From Elephas maximus indicus (taxonomy: Eukaryota > Chordata > Mammalia > Proboscidea > Elephantidae), in NCBI RefSeq assembly GCF_024166365.1, contig NC_064827.1:48016635-48080634 (forward strand): DNA of 64,000 bases. The letters are read 5' to 3'. Below are positions 11,713-23,392 of the stretch, one piece after another; position 1 is the first letter of the stretch; each line of letters begins with the position of its first letter. Both the position numbers and the translations under genes were made by a program. The notes below the pieces were generated by a model. It did no database searches. It was not told the origin of the DNA and saw only the letters and a program-made list of their open reading frames with translations.

Positions 11713-12990
11713 AGTGTGACTATACCATAGTTTATTTATTCATTCTTGGACATTTGGGTTTTTCCAGTTTTGTGGTAATATGAACAAAGCCCATATGGAC
11801 ATTCTCCTAATTGTGTTCTGGGGCACATACGCACATGATACTGATGGTATGTACTGAGGTATAGAATTTCTGGGTCATAGGGTATGTATATTTTCCATTT
11901 TACTAGAAACTATCATAGTTTTTTCCCCAAAACACCTGTGCCAGTTTATACTCCTATCAGAAGTATTTATTTTTTTGCACTGCTCCATATCCTTGCCATT
12001 ACTTATTGTAAGCTTTTTACATTTTTGCCAGTCTGGTATGTCATGGTGGTTTACTAAGGACGTTGAACACTTTTTCAAATGTTTATTAGCCACTTGGATT
12101 TCCACTGCTACAAAGTACCTTTCAACCTTTTTTTTTTTAAATCCATATTATACATTCATGAAATGAGCCCTTTGTCATGTTCATTATTGCAAATATCCTT
12201 TCCCACTCTAAAGGTTGCCTTTTTCTTCTAATGTTTTCTCCAAGGGAGATTTTTATTGTTTCAATTTTTAAAAAATAGTTACAAGACTATTCAGGCTTTC
12301 TATTTCTACATGAATCAGTATTGACATTTGCCTGTATTGTCAACATTTTCAAATTTGTTGACATAAAATTGTTCATATTAGTGTCTTGTTATATTTTAAA
12401 GCTCTGCTGTTATATGGCTTTTTCTTCCCCTGATATTATTTGTACCTTCTCCCTCTTATGCTCCAGAGGTTTGTCTATTTTATTGGTCTTTTCTAGGAAA
12501 AAACTTCTGGGTTTTCCGATCCTTTGTAATGTATTTTTGCATTTTCTTTCATTGATTTCTGCTCTTTATTATTTTCTTCCTCAGACTTTCTTTGGATTTA
12601 CTGTTGTTCTTTTTATAACTTCTTAAGTGGAATGTTTAGTCAGTTTCCCCTCTTTCTTCTTTTCTAATAGAAGCATTCAGTGTTATATACCATATTTTTA
12701 TGCAAATGAAACACATTATAAGTTTTTTTGCCAACTGTGCCCTCCCCCGGGAGATATTTTTGTAAGCTCACTATGCTAATTTTTTCTACAACCTGTAACA
12801 CGATCATTATTGGCATAAAAATACAGTATTTCCCTTAAAGCACCACTTCTTCCTGCATTCCATGAGTTTTATGATGTACTTTCACTTCCAGGTATTTTAA
12901 AATTTTCATCTGTATTGATTTCTAACTCAAGTGCATTATGAGCAGAGAACCTGGTCTATGAGATTCTAAATATATATAATTTTAACTTCT

Positions 12991-13609
12991 GAAATCCTTC
13001 AGAGGCCTAAGTCTGTTCTTTGTTTCAGCTGACTCTTACGGAGGCTTACATGCTTGGTGATCTCCGACTGTGAGTTCATATTTTTCTGAGCTAAACCTGT
13101 GGGAATCCTGTCCATACTGGGGCTGCTTTCCTTTGGAGAAGTTTCATACCTGTTTCTGGTTCATCTAGAGCCACTACCAACCTGGAATCTATCTAGCTCC
13201 TTTGGGGGTCGGGCTCAAGACAGGGAATCTGATTCAGCAGCCTGACACTTGGGATGCTGAACAGATCTGCTATTAAGTTGAATTATATGAAATTACATTT
13301 TGGGGGATCAAACACAGTTAAATGGCAGCAATTTCATATGCCCCAATCTATACCATCAATATCTGCCCTCAGGACAAGCCTGTTATTCCTGTTTGCTAAC
13401 TGCTTCCCTGTCTCCTAGCTAGGTTTTGGCTCAACATTTGTTTCCTTTTGGGGGAGGGAGGTGGCTTTGGAGACTTCTCCAATTTCCTGTGAGTCTAGCA
13501 ATTCATTAAAAAATATATTTTATTCAGGAGTGAATTATTTTGCAGTGGGGGAGAGAGGAGTTCCTTGGAAATCTAGGCCAGCTGCTGGAAGCTGAAATCC
13601 CAGGATAGA
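12991..13609. other. Intronic stretch, unassigned
   Basis: I see no coding potential or clear repeat. An 'AAAAAATATATTTTATT' A/T-rich tract lies near 13,507. Confidence 0.5.
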
Positions 13610-13715
13610 CATATTTTTCCCAATGAGGAAACCAAGGCTCAAAGAGGTGAAATAAATGACTTACCCAAAGTCACACAGCCAGTAACAGGCACTAGGACTT
13701 GGACCCACATATAGG
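13610..13715 (-). repeat. MIR SINE
   Basis: Antisense MIR wording: AATGAGGAAACCAAGGCTCA, then CCAAAGTCACACAGCCAGTA. It ends about 90 bases from the CORO2A coding exon donor. Confidence 0.75.
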
Positions 13716-13802
13716 ACTAGCAACCCAGGCTCTTCCCACTTCCCTCTGTGCTGTGGGGTCCCCAGAAAGCTGTTTGGGCCTGGGGCTCCTCAACATCCTT
13801 AC

Positions 13803-14003
13803 CTGGTGCAGAGGAATGACGAGGAAAGCCCCTCCACCAGCACACTCAGTCACGACTGCAATGAAGTGGGGATTCACAGCACAGAAGTGATTGTCATGGA
13901 CACTGTGGGTGATGGGCACTGAGTCGTAGCAGTTCTCCTTGCTGGCTGGTTTGCCAAAGACGTGGCGGAACTTGGAGCTCCGGTACTGGGGGTGCCATGA
14001 CAT
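13803..14003 (-). CDS. CORO2A: CORO2A (coronin 2A) first coding exon, 67 codons
   Basis: Coronin 2A is a WD40 beta-propeller protein of the coronin family. It binds actin and is also reported in the NCoR co-repressor complex. Read on the minus strand, the exon follows a good acceptor (TTTGTCTCCCGCAG) and opens directly with ATG. The protein begins MSWHPQYRSSKFRHVFGKP and ends GGGAFLVIPLHQ, followed by donor CAG|GTAAGG. The 201 bases give 67 whole codons, ending in phase 0. This is the coronin N-terminus and the first strand of the propeller; family members are about 525 residues, so only the start is here. CORO2B has a similar N-terminus, but the wording of this exon and the TBC1D2 neighbour favour CORO2A. 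The remaining coding exons should lie beyond the left edge. The start is set by the acceptor-ATG junction and the family N-terminus; in-frame codons upstream are intronic. Confidence 0.95.
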
Positions 14004-14379
14004 CTGCGGGAGACAAATCAGGACAAGAGAAGTGAGACAGGATAGCAGAAGATCCAGGAATCTCACTGTGAGAATACACGAGGGGGTGGGACCAGGACAG
14101 TGGTCAGTTTTATATGGACAGTGATTGGCTCTGAAGAGTGACAGAATGAACAGCCTGTAATTGTGCCTGTTTCTATAGCCCCGGCGAGACATGGTGGGGA
14201 TGGTGTATAATTATTGTTCATCTGTTTGCTGATGTTTTGAGGTTTTTTATCCCTCCAAGTGTGAACACAAAAAGGTAGAAAACCACAAGAGAACTCATCA
14301 CATTCCCTCCCTCCCCATCATCTCACCAGACAGCCCAAACCTCCTTCCCCCTGCCCCCAGCGAAGTGGCTACTAGTGTG

Positions 14380-14620
14380 TTCTCTGGAGCCAGCCTGCCT
14401 AGGCTCAGATTCCAACTCTGCCTCTTACCAATTGTATGGGCCAGTGGCTTAACATAAGCAGCCTCAGTTTCCTTATCTGTAAAATGGGGATAACAGGAAT
14501 ATCTTTCTCATAGACTTGCCATAAGGATTACATTAAATGATGCACTTAGATCTTGCAGCACATGGCAGATACTTACTTGAAAACCAGTAGCAATTACTGC
14601 CACTATTATTATCCAGGCAT
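14380..14620 (+). repeat. MIR SINE, nearly full length
   Basis: Contains the MIR core CTCAGTTTCCTTATCTGTAA and AATGGGGATAACAGGAATAT, preceded by GGAGCCAGCCTGCCTAGGCT. Confidence 0.85.
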
Positions 14621-14639
14621 CTTGAGCTTCCTTCCACCA

Positions 14640-15264
14640 TCATCTAGTGCTGACTTTGCTTGAAATTTACAGAGCATCACTGTGTAACTAGGCCTGGTAC
14701 CGTGCACTGGGGGCTCGGAGAGGTAAGCCTCCACCCAGCCCTTACAGAATCATGTGGGTGAGGCCACTAGGGAGTCTGGCCACTGGGACCCTGTGTACTG
14801 TGGGCAATAATGGAGGTTTGTACATGGCAGTCAGGGAGAACTCCCCAAAGGAGGTGGCACTGCAGCTGCAATTTGAAGGGCTCATATCATGATTGGAGTT
14901 GCCATGTGTCACTTCCAGGCTAAATCATTAAGGCCTGCCTGTGACCATCCTTGGCTGAAGTGACGAGAAGGCCACATGTTCCAAACAGTGCGGCTACAAG
15001 ACTGTGGAGCCTCCATCACCCTGGGCGCCTGAGGGACTCTGTGGAGCAGAGCACCTCCCTCAGCTGACATATAGCAAGGCGGAGAAATAAACTTGTAGAG
15101 TGACCACTGAGAGAGTGGGGCTATTTGTCACAGAGCACAGCCTACTTATCCTGACTAATACAATGCCCCATGAAGGTCCCTGCTGGCTCCAGTCAATGGT
15201 CACTAGCAAATGGCTGCCTGTGCTTGGTGTGACCAGAGCACAGGAAACCTGGAGGGAAGAGATG
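14640..15264. other. Intronic stretch, unassigned
   Basis: No exon-like or clearly recognisable repeat sequence by reading. Confidence 0.5.
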
Positions 15265-15321
15265 GGGAACAGGAGGCAGGATCCAGATTGCCTTAGGAGC
15301 CCTGTTAAGGAATTCAGGCTC

Positions 15322-17133
15322 TGTCACAGTTGAATTGTGTCCCCCCAAAATGTGCGTCAGCTTGGCTAGGCCATGATTCCCAGTTATTGTGGAAATTATA
15401 GAACAATATCATTAATAACACACGCAAGCAAAATTCTGCTGAAGATCATTCAAAAACAGCTGCAGCAGTATATCGACAAGGAACTGCCAGAAATTCAGGC
15501 CAGTTTCAGAAGAGGACGTGAAACCAGCGATATCATTGCTGATGTCAGATGGATCCTGGCTGAAAGCAGAGAATACGAGAAGGATGTTCACCCGTGTTTT
15601 ATCGATTATGCAAAGGCATTTGGCTGTGTGGATCATAACAAACTATGGATAACATTGCGAAGAATGGGAATTCCGGAACACTTAATTGTGCTCATGAGGA
15701 ACCTTTACATAGATCAAGAGGCAGTTGTTCAGACAGAACAAGGGGATACTGATTGTTTTAAAGTCAGGAAAGGTGTGCGTCAGGGTTGTATTCTTTCACC
15801 ATACCTATTTAATCTGTATGCTGAACAAATAATACGAGAAGCTGGACTATATGAAGAAGAACGGGGCATCAGGATTGGAGGAAGACTCCTTAACAACCTG
15901 CGTTATGCAGATGACACAATCTTGCTTGCTGAAAGTGAAGAGGACCTGAAGCACTTACTAATGAAGATCGAAGACCACAGCCTTCAGTATGGGTTACACC
16001 TCAACATAAAGGAAACAAAAATCCTCACAACTGGACCAATGAGCAACATCATGATAAATGGAGAAAAGATTGAAGTTGTCAAGGATTTCATTCTACTTGG
16101 ATCCACAATCAACAGCCATGGAAGCAGCAGTCAAGAAATCAAATGACGCATTGCATTGGGCAAATCTGCTGCAAAGGATCTCTTCAAAGTGTTGAAGAGC
16201 AAAGATGTCACCCTGGAGACTAAGGTGCGCCTGACCCAAGCCATGGTATTTTCAATCACATCATATGCATATGAAAGCTGGACATGAATAAGGAAGACTG
16301 AAGAAAAGTTGACAACACCACCTTTGAATTGTGGTGTTGGCAAAGATTATTGAATATACCATGGACTGCCAAAAGAACGAACAAATCTGTCTTAGAAGAA
16401 GTGCAACCAGAATGCTCCTTAGAAGCAACGATGGTGAGACTGCGTCTTATATACTTTGGACAAGTTTTCAGGAGGGATCAGTCCCTGGAGAAGGACATCA
16501 TGCTTGGCAGAGTACAGGGTCAGCAGAAAAGTGGAAGACCCTCAACGAGGTGGATTGACACAGTGGCTGCAACAATGAGCTGAAGCATAACAACAATTGT
16601 AAGGATGGCGCAGGGCCGGGCAATGTTTCGTTCTGTTGTGCACAGGGTCGCTATGAGTTGGAACCAACTCGGCACCTAACAACAGCATGTCTCTGTCCAC
16701 CGTTTTGTCATCTGATCTGATTTTCCTATGTGTTGTAAATCCTACCTCTATGACGTTAATGAGGCTGATTAAGGCAGTTATGTTAATGAGGCAAGACTCA
16801 ATCTACAAGATTAGGTTGCGTCTTGAGTCAATATCTTTTAATATAGAAAAGCAAGCAGAGAGACAGGGGGAACTCATACTACCAAGAAACAAGAGCTAGG
16901 AGAATAGCATTTCCTTTGGACCCGGGGGTCCCTGCTCTGAGAAGCTCGTCAACCTGGGAAGATTGATGACAAGGACCTTCCCCCAGAGCCAAGAGAGAGA
17001 AAAAGCCTTCCCCTGGAGCTGGCACCCTGAATTTGGACTTCTAGCTTCCTAGACTGAGAGACAATAAATTTCTCTTTGATAAAGCCATCCACTTGTGGTA
17101 TTTTTGTTATAGCAGCACTAGATAACTAAGACA
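15322..17133 (+). mobile_element. MaLR-like LTR split by an RTE insertion
   Basis: The ends at 15,322 (TGTCACAGTTGAATTGTGTC) and 17,133 (AACTAAGACA) match the intact LTR at 41,957-42,451. Flanks GGCTC and AGCTC give a 5-bp duplication with one mismatch. The surrounding sequence (AAGGAATTCAGGCTC before, AGCTCTGAGGGCAATGGGGA after) reads as one older repeat across the insertion. An AATAAA is at about 17,064. The RTE occupies about 15,384-16,684. Confidence 0.82.
15373..16686 (+). pseudogene. RTE LINE fragment with a 257-codon reverse-transcriptase frame
   Basis: The open frame 15,373-16,146 encodes much of an RTE reverse transcriptase: NYRTISLITHASKILLKIIQ, then AFGCVDHNKLW, GVRQGCILSPYLFNLYAEQI and the catalytic YADDT near residue 178. 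The first few codons come from the LTR, so the ATG is fortuitous. The endonuclease half is missing (5' truncation). A TGA at 16,144 ends the frame before the C-terminus, whose remains continue to the tail at about 16,684. It cannot move on its own. This is the best-preserved RTE reading frame in the window. Confidence 0.88.
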
Positions 17134-17624
17134 AGCTCTGAGGGCAATGGGGAGCCACTGAGGGTTGAAAGCGGGAATGAGAGGACCAGATTTCACTTGT
17201 AGATGGATTCCTCTGGCTACTGAATGGAAGAGAGGTTAGAATAGGTGAGAGGCATGGTTACCTGGGCTGGAGCAGGGCAGTGCAGACACAATGAAATACC
17301 AAGGAGGGAAATCAGCTAGGCTTGGTGCCTGAGTGCACATGGCAGGCTGTGGGGCAAGAGAGCCGGTCATATCAGAGCGGCTGAAGTCAGCATGACCTTC
17401 TCATCCTCAACAGTCTGGGCCCTATGGCCACTCCCAGCACTCTCCTTTCACAGCCTGTCTTTGCACCCGTGGGCCGCCCTGGGGCTCTGCGCAGCACCTG
17501 AGGGCCAGCTCTGGCAGGGTCTGGAAACAACTCTTCTCCAGCTCACGGTTATCTCTATGGCAGTAACAACTCATGTTTTTTGAGTGCTTGCTATGGTCCC
17601 AGGCGCCATTCCAAGTGTTTTCCA

Positions 17625-17920
17625 CGTATGAACTTAATAGGTACGTGCTCCCTTGATCCCCATTACAGACACAGGGATTGAAGCCAGAAGGGAAGTAACC
17701 TGCCTGGGGTCCCAGAGCTAGGCAGTCAATGGTGGAGCTGGGAGCCAAGCCCAGCTCTGTCTCAGAGCCTCCAGCTCCAGGTTCCTGCAGGTAACATAGA
17801 TGCTGACAAGAGCTCTGTCATGCCCTCGCATCCCACCTCAGCCCTGAGGGAGAAGTAACATGATCATTATCACCCCCACTTTACAGAAAACCAGGCCCTG
17901 GGAGGCTAAGCCCTGGGTGG
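17625..17920 (-). repeat. MIR remnants
   Basis: Antisense MIR-like wording at about 17,660-17,765 (GAAGTAACCTGCCTGGGGTC) and 17,855-17,920 (ACTTTACAGAAAACCAGGCC). Confidence 0.6.
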
Positions 17921-18159
17921 ACGCCTCTCCAAAGGGGGCTGCTGGCCTCTGGTGAAGAAGCCAGCTGGCCTGGGAGTGGAGCAGCGTGAACATCAGTGCC
18001 CTTCCGCCCTGTTCCTCCCCCACAAACTCCTCTTCCCGCCCCACCCCAGTGCTTTATCTCCACTGCCAAGGTTCTTCCAGACCTGCTACCAGGGAAGGAA
18101 ATTACAGAGGGGGGGGGATGGGGTGGCACCAGGCAAGGCTGCCTCTCCCTTTGTGCAGG

Positions 18160-18378
18160 GTGTGAGTGTATATATACACACAGGTGAGCTTCTGCAAACA
18201 TTCGGTGTGTGTGCACTGTGTACCTTTGCATGTGTGCACGTCTGTGCATCCGTGATACACATATGCGTCAGTGGGTGCTTATGTGCCTCACCCGTACTGC
18301 TGATGGGTGTGCACATACGTGGCTGTGTGCAGCTGTGTATGAACGCGTGCATGTGCGCATTCATGCATGTGTGAGTTT
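18160..18378 (+). repeat. Imperfect TG/CA-rich tract
   Basis: Many GTGTG, GTGCA and TACACA units over about 220 bases without a fixed period; a decayed microsatellite. Confidence 0.75.
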
Positions 18379-18799
18379 AATGACTCAGGAATCAGAGAGC
18401 AGGAGTTTCCTTTTCCCCACAAGCAGGCACTTGCCTGGAAATGCAGATCACAGCGGCCCGGAGCACTGTGAGGCCCTCACCCTCGGGATGGGCCAGGATG
18501 GCTGATCTGGGCCAGGTTCTCCCATGGCATCATGCCCCATCCCATCCAGCTGGGACCACATCAAAGCTACAGCGGGGCTTCTCAGGTGTGGCACCCCGAG
18601 CCAGGCTCGGGGCACAAAGCAGGGGGCATGGTTCTGGTGATTCTACCCCATGCATGCTTAGCAAGCTCGATGCCACAGGATTAGGCTCGGAGGACTGTGA
18701 GTTCCCCGCCTCCAAAAAGGATTTAGCTATTTATTGAATTGATTCCTTAAATGCCTGACTGTGGAATGCCGCACTGCCTTTCCCATCCCTTACAACTCT

Positions 18800-19020
18800 G
18801 CTGCGAGGTGGGTGGGATTCCCATCTCCATTTGATGAATGAGAAAATGGAGGTGCAGGGGAAGGGACCTGACCAAGATCATACTGCTATGGGAGCAGTGG
18901 AAGGGGAAGCAGAACTGAGTCCTGTCCTGTGACCCCTCTTCCTGCTATACCACGTGTTCCTCTGTGACAGAGAGAGAGAGAGAGAGAAACAGTGTGTTTG
19001 TGTGTATGAGAGAGCAGAGA
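18800..19020. repeat. MIR (antisense) followed by a (GA)n run
   Basis: MIR-like 18,810-18,960, then GAGAGAGAGAGAGAGA near 18,968-18,986. Confidence 0.7.
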
Positions 19021-19835
19021 CAGAGAGCTGAAGCCTTGGGGCTGTGTGCCCCCAAAGGCCCCTCTATGTCGCCCAGCCCTAAATCATTATAGGACAAGGG
19101 TTAGCTGCAGGGTGGTTGAAAATGAACCCAAATTGGGTGTGGCACAAACCAGCACAGTAGATTGTTCATTAATTGCACTGTTTGTGGCCTCAGGGAAGGA
19201 ATGAAAGTATCTGATTTTGTCTTTGAATGGCTGGGATGGGTGGGAGTCTGGCATGGCTGGCCACCCTTGTCCCTTTGTAAGTTTGTGGTTCCACATCTAA
19301 TATTTTAAGTTATTTTTTCTGACCTAAAACTTGACCTTGTGGGCACAGTAAGCTGTGTCCTGTGAGAGGGTCTGAACCCTACCACTTATGTCATGGCCAC
19401 AGTTAACAGAGGGAGGTTAGAACCGCAAATTTCCCAGTTGTTAAAAAGAAAGAAACATTACGGCTAAAACAGTAAGACTAAATACTCTATTTGAAGGTGA
19501 TACACAAAGACCTAGAATTAACACAATAAACATCTAATTACGGGTGGGTCCCTTGCTCTCCAATCCTTGACTATTATCCATATCCTGACCTTGGCCCCAA
19601 ACTTGACTGGAAAGTTCCTTTCTAATTCATCCTGAATCCTTATCAGGGCCTCTTATCCCTCCCAGGCAGGTGCAGGGGGTGGTGTGGTGGAATGCTGAAC
19701 TCAGAAACTGAGGCCCATTTGGGGTCAAGGCCCCTGCTGTAAACGCAGGCTTCTATTTAACCAGCGATTTTCTATGGAGGCTTCCTTTCTTACCAGGCAG
19801 AAATAAAACCCACAGATCTCTGCTACTTCTTCCTA

Positions 19836-20038
19836 GTTCCTGGGTGGTGCAAACTATTAACGCCTCAGCTGCCACCCAAAATGATGGCAGTTCAAGTCCA
19901 CCCGGAGGCTTCTTGGAAGAAAGGCCTGATGACCTACTTCTGAAAAACCAGTCATTGAAAATCCTGTTGAAGCACAGTTCTACTCTGACACACACGAGGT
20001 CCTTATGAGTCGGAATCCACCCTACAGCACCTGGTTAC
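19836..20038 (+). repeat. AfroSINE, second subtype
   Basis: Starts GTTCCTGGGTGGTGCAAAC and ends ATGAGTCGGAATCCACCC. This subtype has 'GGAAGAAAGGCCTG' and 'CAGTTCTACTCTGACACACA' blocks. Others occur at 22,141-22,352, 28,421-28,612 and 43,446-43,560. Confidence 0.85.
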
Positions 20039-20061
20039 TGGTTTTCTCCCCACTGCTTTTA

Positions 20062-20495
20062 TCCACAACTGTTGTTCTTGTTAGTTGCTTATAAATCGAG
20101 TCTGACTTGTGGCAACCTTAAGTATAACAGAAAGAGACGTGGCCCAGGCCTGCATCATCTTCATAATCATCATTGGTCCGTTTGATTCCACCGCTGTGGG
20201 TATTGCGTCAATCCATCTCATTGAGGGTTTTCTTTGTTTCTGCCTGGCCTCTACTGATTGTTCTTTCCTGATGACGTGTCCAAAGTAAGCCAGTGGAAGT
20301 CTGGCCATCCTCGCTTCTAAGAACATTCTGGTTGTATTTCTTCTAAGACTGATTTGTTCATTCTTTTGGCAGTCAATATTCAATATTCTTCACCAGCACC
20401 ATATTTCGAACACATCAGTTCTGCATTTGTCTTGCTTCTTTCCTATCAACTTTCAAATGCATATGAGGCCAATGCAAAAACAATGGCTCGGGCTT
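20062..20495 (-). repeat. RTE LINE 3' fragment
   Basis: Minus-strand reading gives NIDCQKNEQISLRRNTTRMF, the C-terminal region of RTE ORF2, with a TTGTTCTTGTTAG tail at its 3' end. Confidence 0.85.
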
Positions 20496-20976
20496 CTGTT
20501 AATCTGAGGCCAGTGTCTGGTTTACAGCGGCCACCTCTCAGCACAGGTGTCTTCATTTTTGCTTTCCATTAGGCAGCCACAGGGTCTAAAGTAACAGGGT
20601 GAGATCCAGTCTGGGACCTCAGGGTCCCACCCAACAGGGGTCGTGTCTTCCTTCCTTCAAAGCAAGAGGCTTTGCCTCTCTCCACAGAAAAAAAAACAGA
20701 GGTAGGATAAATAACTGTCTCCCTTTGCCTGGGTTTTGTGGGGATACCTGGGATGCAGGACTTTCAGAGCTAAAGCCAGGAAAGTCTCAAGCAAAGAGGG
20801 ACAGATTGGTCACCCTACCACTGAAGTCTCCGTAAAACTTGTGTTTTAATATGATTTAATGCAACGATTCTATTGTAAGTCACCAGTAATCCTGATTTTG
20901 ACTACTTGCCTGTGCAAGAGAGGGCTCTAGAACTGATTTCACGGAGAGCCCAGCATCCTGAACCAGAGAATCTAAA
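20496..20976. other. Intronic stretch, unassigned
   Basis: No recognisable gene or repeat. Confidence 0.45.
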
Positions 20977-20977
20977 A

Positions 20978-21186
20978 CCAAAAACCAAACCTGTTGCTGT
21001 CGAGTCAATTCTGACTCACAGCGACCATATAGGACAGAGCAGAACTGCCCCATAAGGTTTCCAAGGCTGTCATCTTTACAGAAGCAAACCGCTGCATCTT
21101 TTTCCCATGGAGTGGCTAGTGAATTCAACCTGCCAACCTTTTGGTTAGCAGCCGAGTTCTAAACCACTGTGTCACCAGGGATCCTC
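20978..21186 (-). repeat. AfroSINE-type SINE, full length
   Basis: From tail AAAACCAAAAACCAAACCTG to head CCACTGTGTCACCAGGGATCC. Confidence 0.9.
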
Positions 21187-21485
21187 GAACCAAAGAACAG
21201 AACATTTTAAAGCAGAAAATCCAAGAAGGTGTGCAAAGAGAGGTGGATATGATTTCATTCATTCATCAATCTTCATCCAGTGTTTGCTTAGGGCTTACTT
21301 CTGTTCCGGGGCCTGTGTTGGGGCAGGGTAGGGAATCAGAGATGAATAATTCAGCTACTGCACTCCATGGGCTTATACCTCTCAGGAAAATGGCTGCTGA
21401 GCAGGAGAAGATGAGACGGTGTGACAGGTAAGAAAGAGGCATGAGCCATGACCCCGACAGCCCAGCGGACTGTGAAAGCCATTAG

Positions 21486-22132
21486 GGCAGCGGTTTGCAA
21501 CTTTGACTGCACGTCAGAATCATTTAAATCAGAGTCACTGGGCGTGGGACTCAGGCATGGGCACCTTTTAAGCTTCCCAGGTGATTCCAAAGTGTATTAG
21601 GTGAAAGGCTAGTGGGGGATGTAATGTGATGTTTCTCAAAGGGTGGTCCCTGACCAGCAGCATCTGTATCACCTGGGAACTTGTTTGAAATGCCAATTCT
21701 GGTGACACTATCCCAAAACCAAGAAAACCAAACCTGTTGCATGGTTGGAAACCCTGGTGGCCAGTGCTTAAGTGCTGCGGCTGCTAACCAAAGGTTCAGC
21801 AGGTCAAATCTGCCAGGCGCTCCTTGGAAACTCTATGGGGCAGTTCTACTTTGTCCTATAGGGTCGCTATGAGTCGGAATCGACTCGATGGCACTGGGTT
21901 TGGTTTTGGTTTTTGGTTGCATGGTTTGGTTTTCTGATTCTGACTCAGAGCGACCCTGTAGGACAGAGTAGAACTGCCCCACAGGGTTTCCAAGGCTGTA
22001 ATCTTTATGGGAGTAGACTGCCACATCTTTCTCCACCCCAGACCTACTGAATAAGAAACTCTGTAGGGTTTAGGAATCTGGTCTTAACAAGCCCTCCAGA
22101 GGGTTCTGGTGCATGCTCAAGTTCGAGACACA
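21486..22132. repeat. MER5-type hAT remnants with a SINE-in-SINE insertion
   Basis: MER5-like wording occurs at 21,486-21,600 and again at 21,628-21,712 plus 22,038-22,132. The second copy is split by a minus-strand SINE (about 21,713-22,037). That SINE is itself split by a plus-strand SINE at 21,747-21,916, flanked by TTGCATGGTT at 21,737-21,746 and 21,917-21,926. Confidence 0.82.
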
Positions 22133-22140
22133 CTGGGTCA

Positions 22141-22367
22141 GGTGCCTGGGTGGCACAAATGGTTTGCGCTCGACTACTAACCTGAAGGTTGGCGGTTTGA
22201 ACCCACCCAGCCAGCTGTGGAAGAAAAGCCTGGCGATCTGCTGTAGTCTACTCCCATAAAGATTACAGCCAAGAAAATGCTACGGAGCAATTCTATTCTG
22301 TAACACATGTGGTCACCATGAGTCAGAATCAACTTGATAGCTACAAGTGTTTGTTTTTTTTTTTTTT
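22141..22367 (+). repeat. AfroSINE, second subtype, with T-run tail
   Basis: GGTGCCTGGGTGGCACAAATG to GAGTCAGAATCAACTTGATA, then a T run near 22,350-22,366. A head-only fragment of the same subtype lies at 22,472-22,530. Confidence 0.85.
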
Positions 22368-22530
22368 TGGTTGTTATGGATGGGTCAGGCTGGTAGCACT
22401 TGAATCTACTGATGAATCTTTTCGTCACTAAAAGAGATAGCCAGATAATATGTGCCACACAATATGATACAGTGGAGTTCCTGGGCGGTGCAAATGGTTA
22501 ACACACTTGGCTGCTAAATGAAAGACAACT

Positions 22531-23390
22531 GGTGAATATGATACAATAAGAAGAATGCTGTACTACTTAGGAAACGATCTTACAAAAAACTGGACCCAAT
22601 GCTGATCAAGTCTCTATATTTAACTACCCACAAAGGGTATAGAGAAACACATTCAACACCACCATGGGGATGTAACTGGCACACTCTAGAATATGGGAAA
22701 CCCTACATGTCAAATTATCTGGCTTCTTCAACAATTAGATGGCAAGGGCAAAAGAGGAACCTTTAAAAATCAAAATAGACTTCAGAGATAAAAGACACAG
22801 CAACCAGTGCAATACGTGGAGCTTGTCTGGATCCCCTGATTCAAACAAACCATCTGCAAAAAGACATTTACAAAGCAATCAGAGAAATCTGAAAATTGAT
22901 GGGTACCTAATGATATTAAAGAATTGTAAACTGTTTCTAGGTGAGAGAATGATATGGTTATTAAGATATGTTGAATAAGAGTATTTATCTTTTAGAGATA
23001 ACCCATTGCTGTTGAGTCGATTCTGACTCATAGTGACAATGCAGGACAGAGCAGAACTGCCCCATAGGGTTTCCAAGTAGCGGCTGGTGGATTGGAACTG
23101 CCAACCTTTTTGTTAGCAGCCGAGCTCTTAACCACTACGCCACCAGGGTTCCCTTTTAGAGACATGCCTAATACTCACATATGAAATAATACGAAGTCCG
23201 AGATTTATTTAAAAGTAAACCAGTAAGGGTGTGGATAGTGCAATAGGGAACTGGGGTGGGAGCAGAGATGAAACAAGATATTGATGTCTACTGAAACAGG
23301 GCGACGGGTACATGCCATGCATTCTAGTATTCTCTCTAGTTCTGTGTATGTTTTAAAATTCCCATAAGAAAAGATTTAAACAAGAAAGTA
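22531..23390 (+). repeat. Old L1 (L1M-type) 3' end with SINE insertion
   Basis: Contains GCTTGTCTGGATCCCCTGAT, TATTTATCTTTTAGAGA and, after the SINE, GACGGGTACATGCCATGCAT and GTGTATGTTTTAAAATTCCC, in the order of an old L1 3' UTR. The minus-strand SINE at 22,999-23,153 is flanked by TTTTAGAGA at 22,990-22,998 and 23,154-23,162. Confidence 0.85.
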
Positions 23391-23392
23391 GA

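Larger units (their letters stand above)
7446..12990 (-). repeat. Old L1 in antisense, split into two blocks by later insertions
   Basis: The blocks at about 7,446-7,665 and 12,300-12,990 read as consecutive parts of an L1 ORF2 on the minus strand (GGTTTGCCATCAAGGTTGC..., then ACATAAAATTGTTCATATTAG...). Between them lies a second antisense L1-like fragment (about 7,670-8,552 and 11,722-12,290), which itself holds SINEs and a nearly full-length RTE. No intact frame remains. Confidence 0.7.

Noticed and set aside
13692-14192. Extending the CORO2A exon to the upstream in-frame ATG near 14,192
   Set aside because: A strong splice acceptor lies right before the family start MSWHPQ, and the upstream codons do not resemble any coronin.
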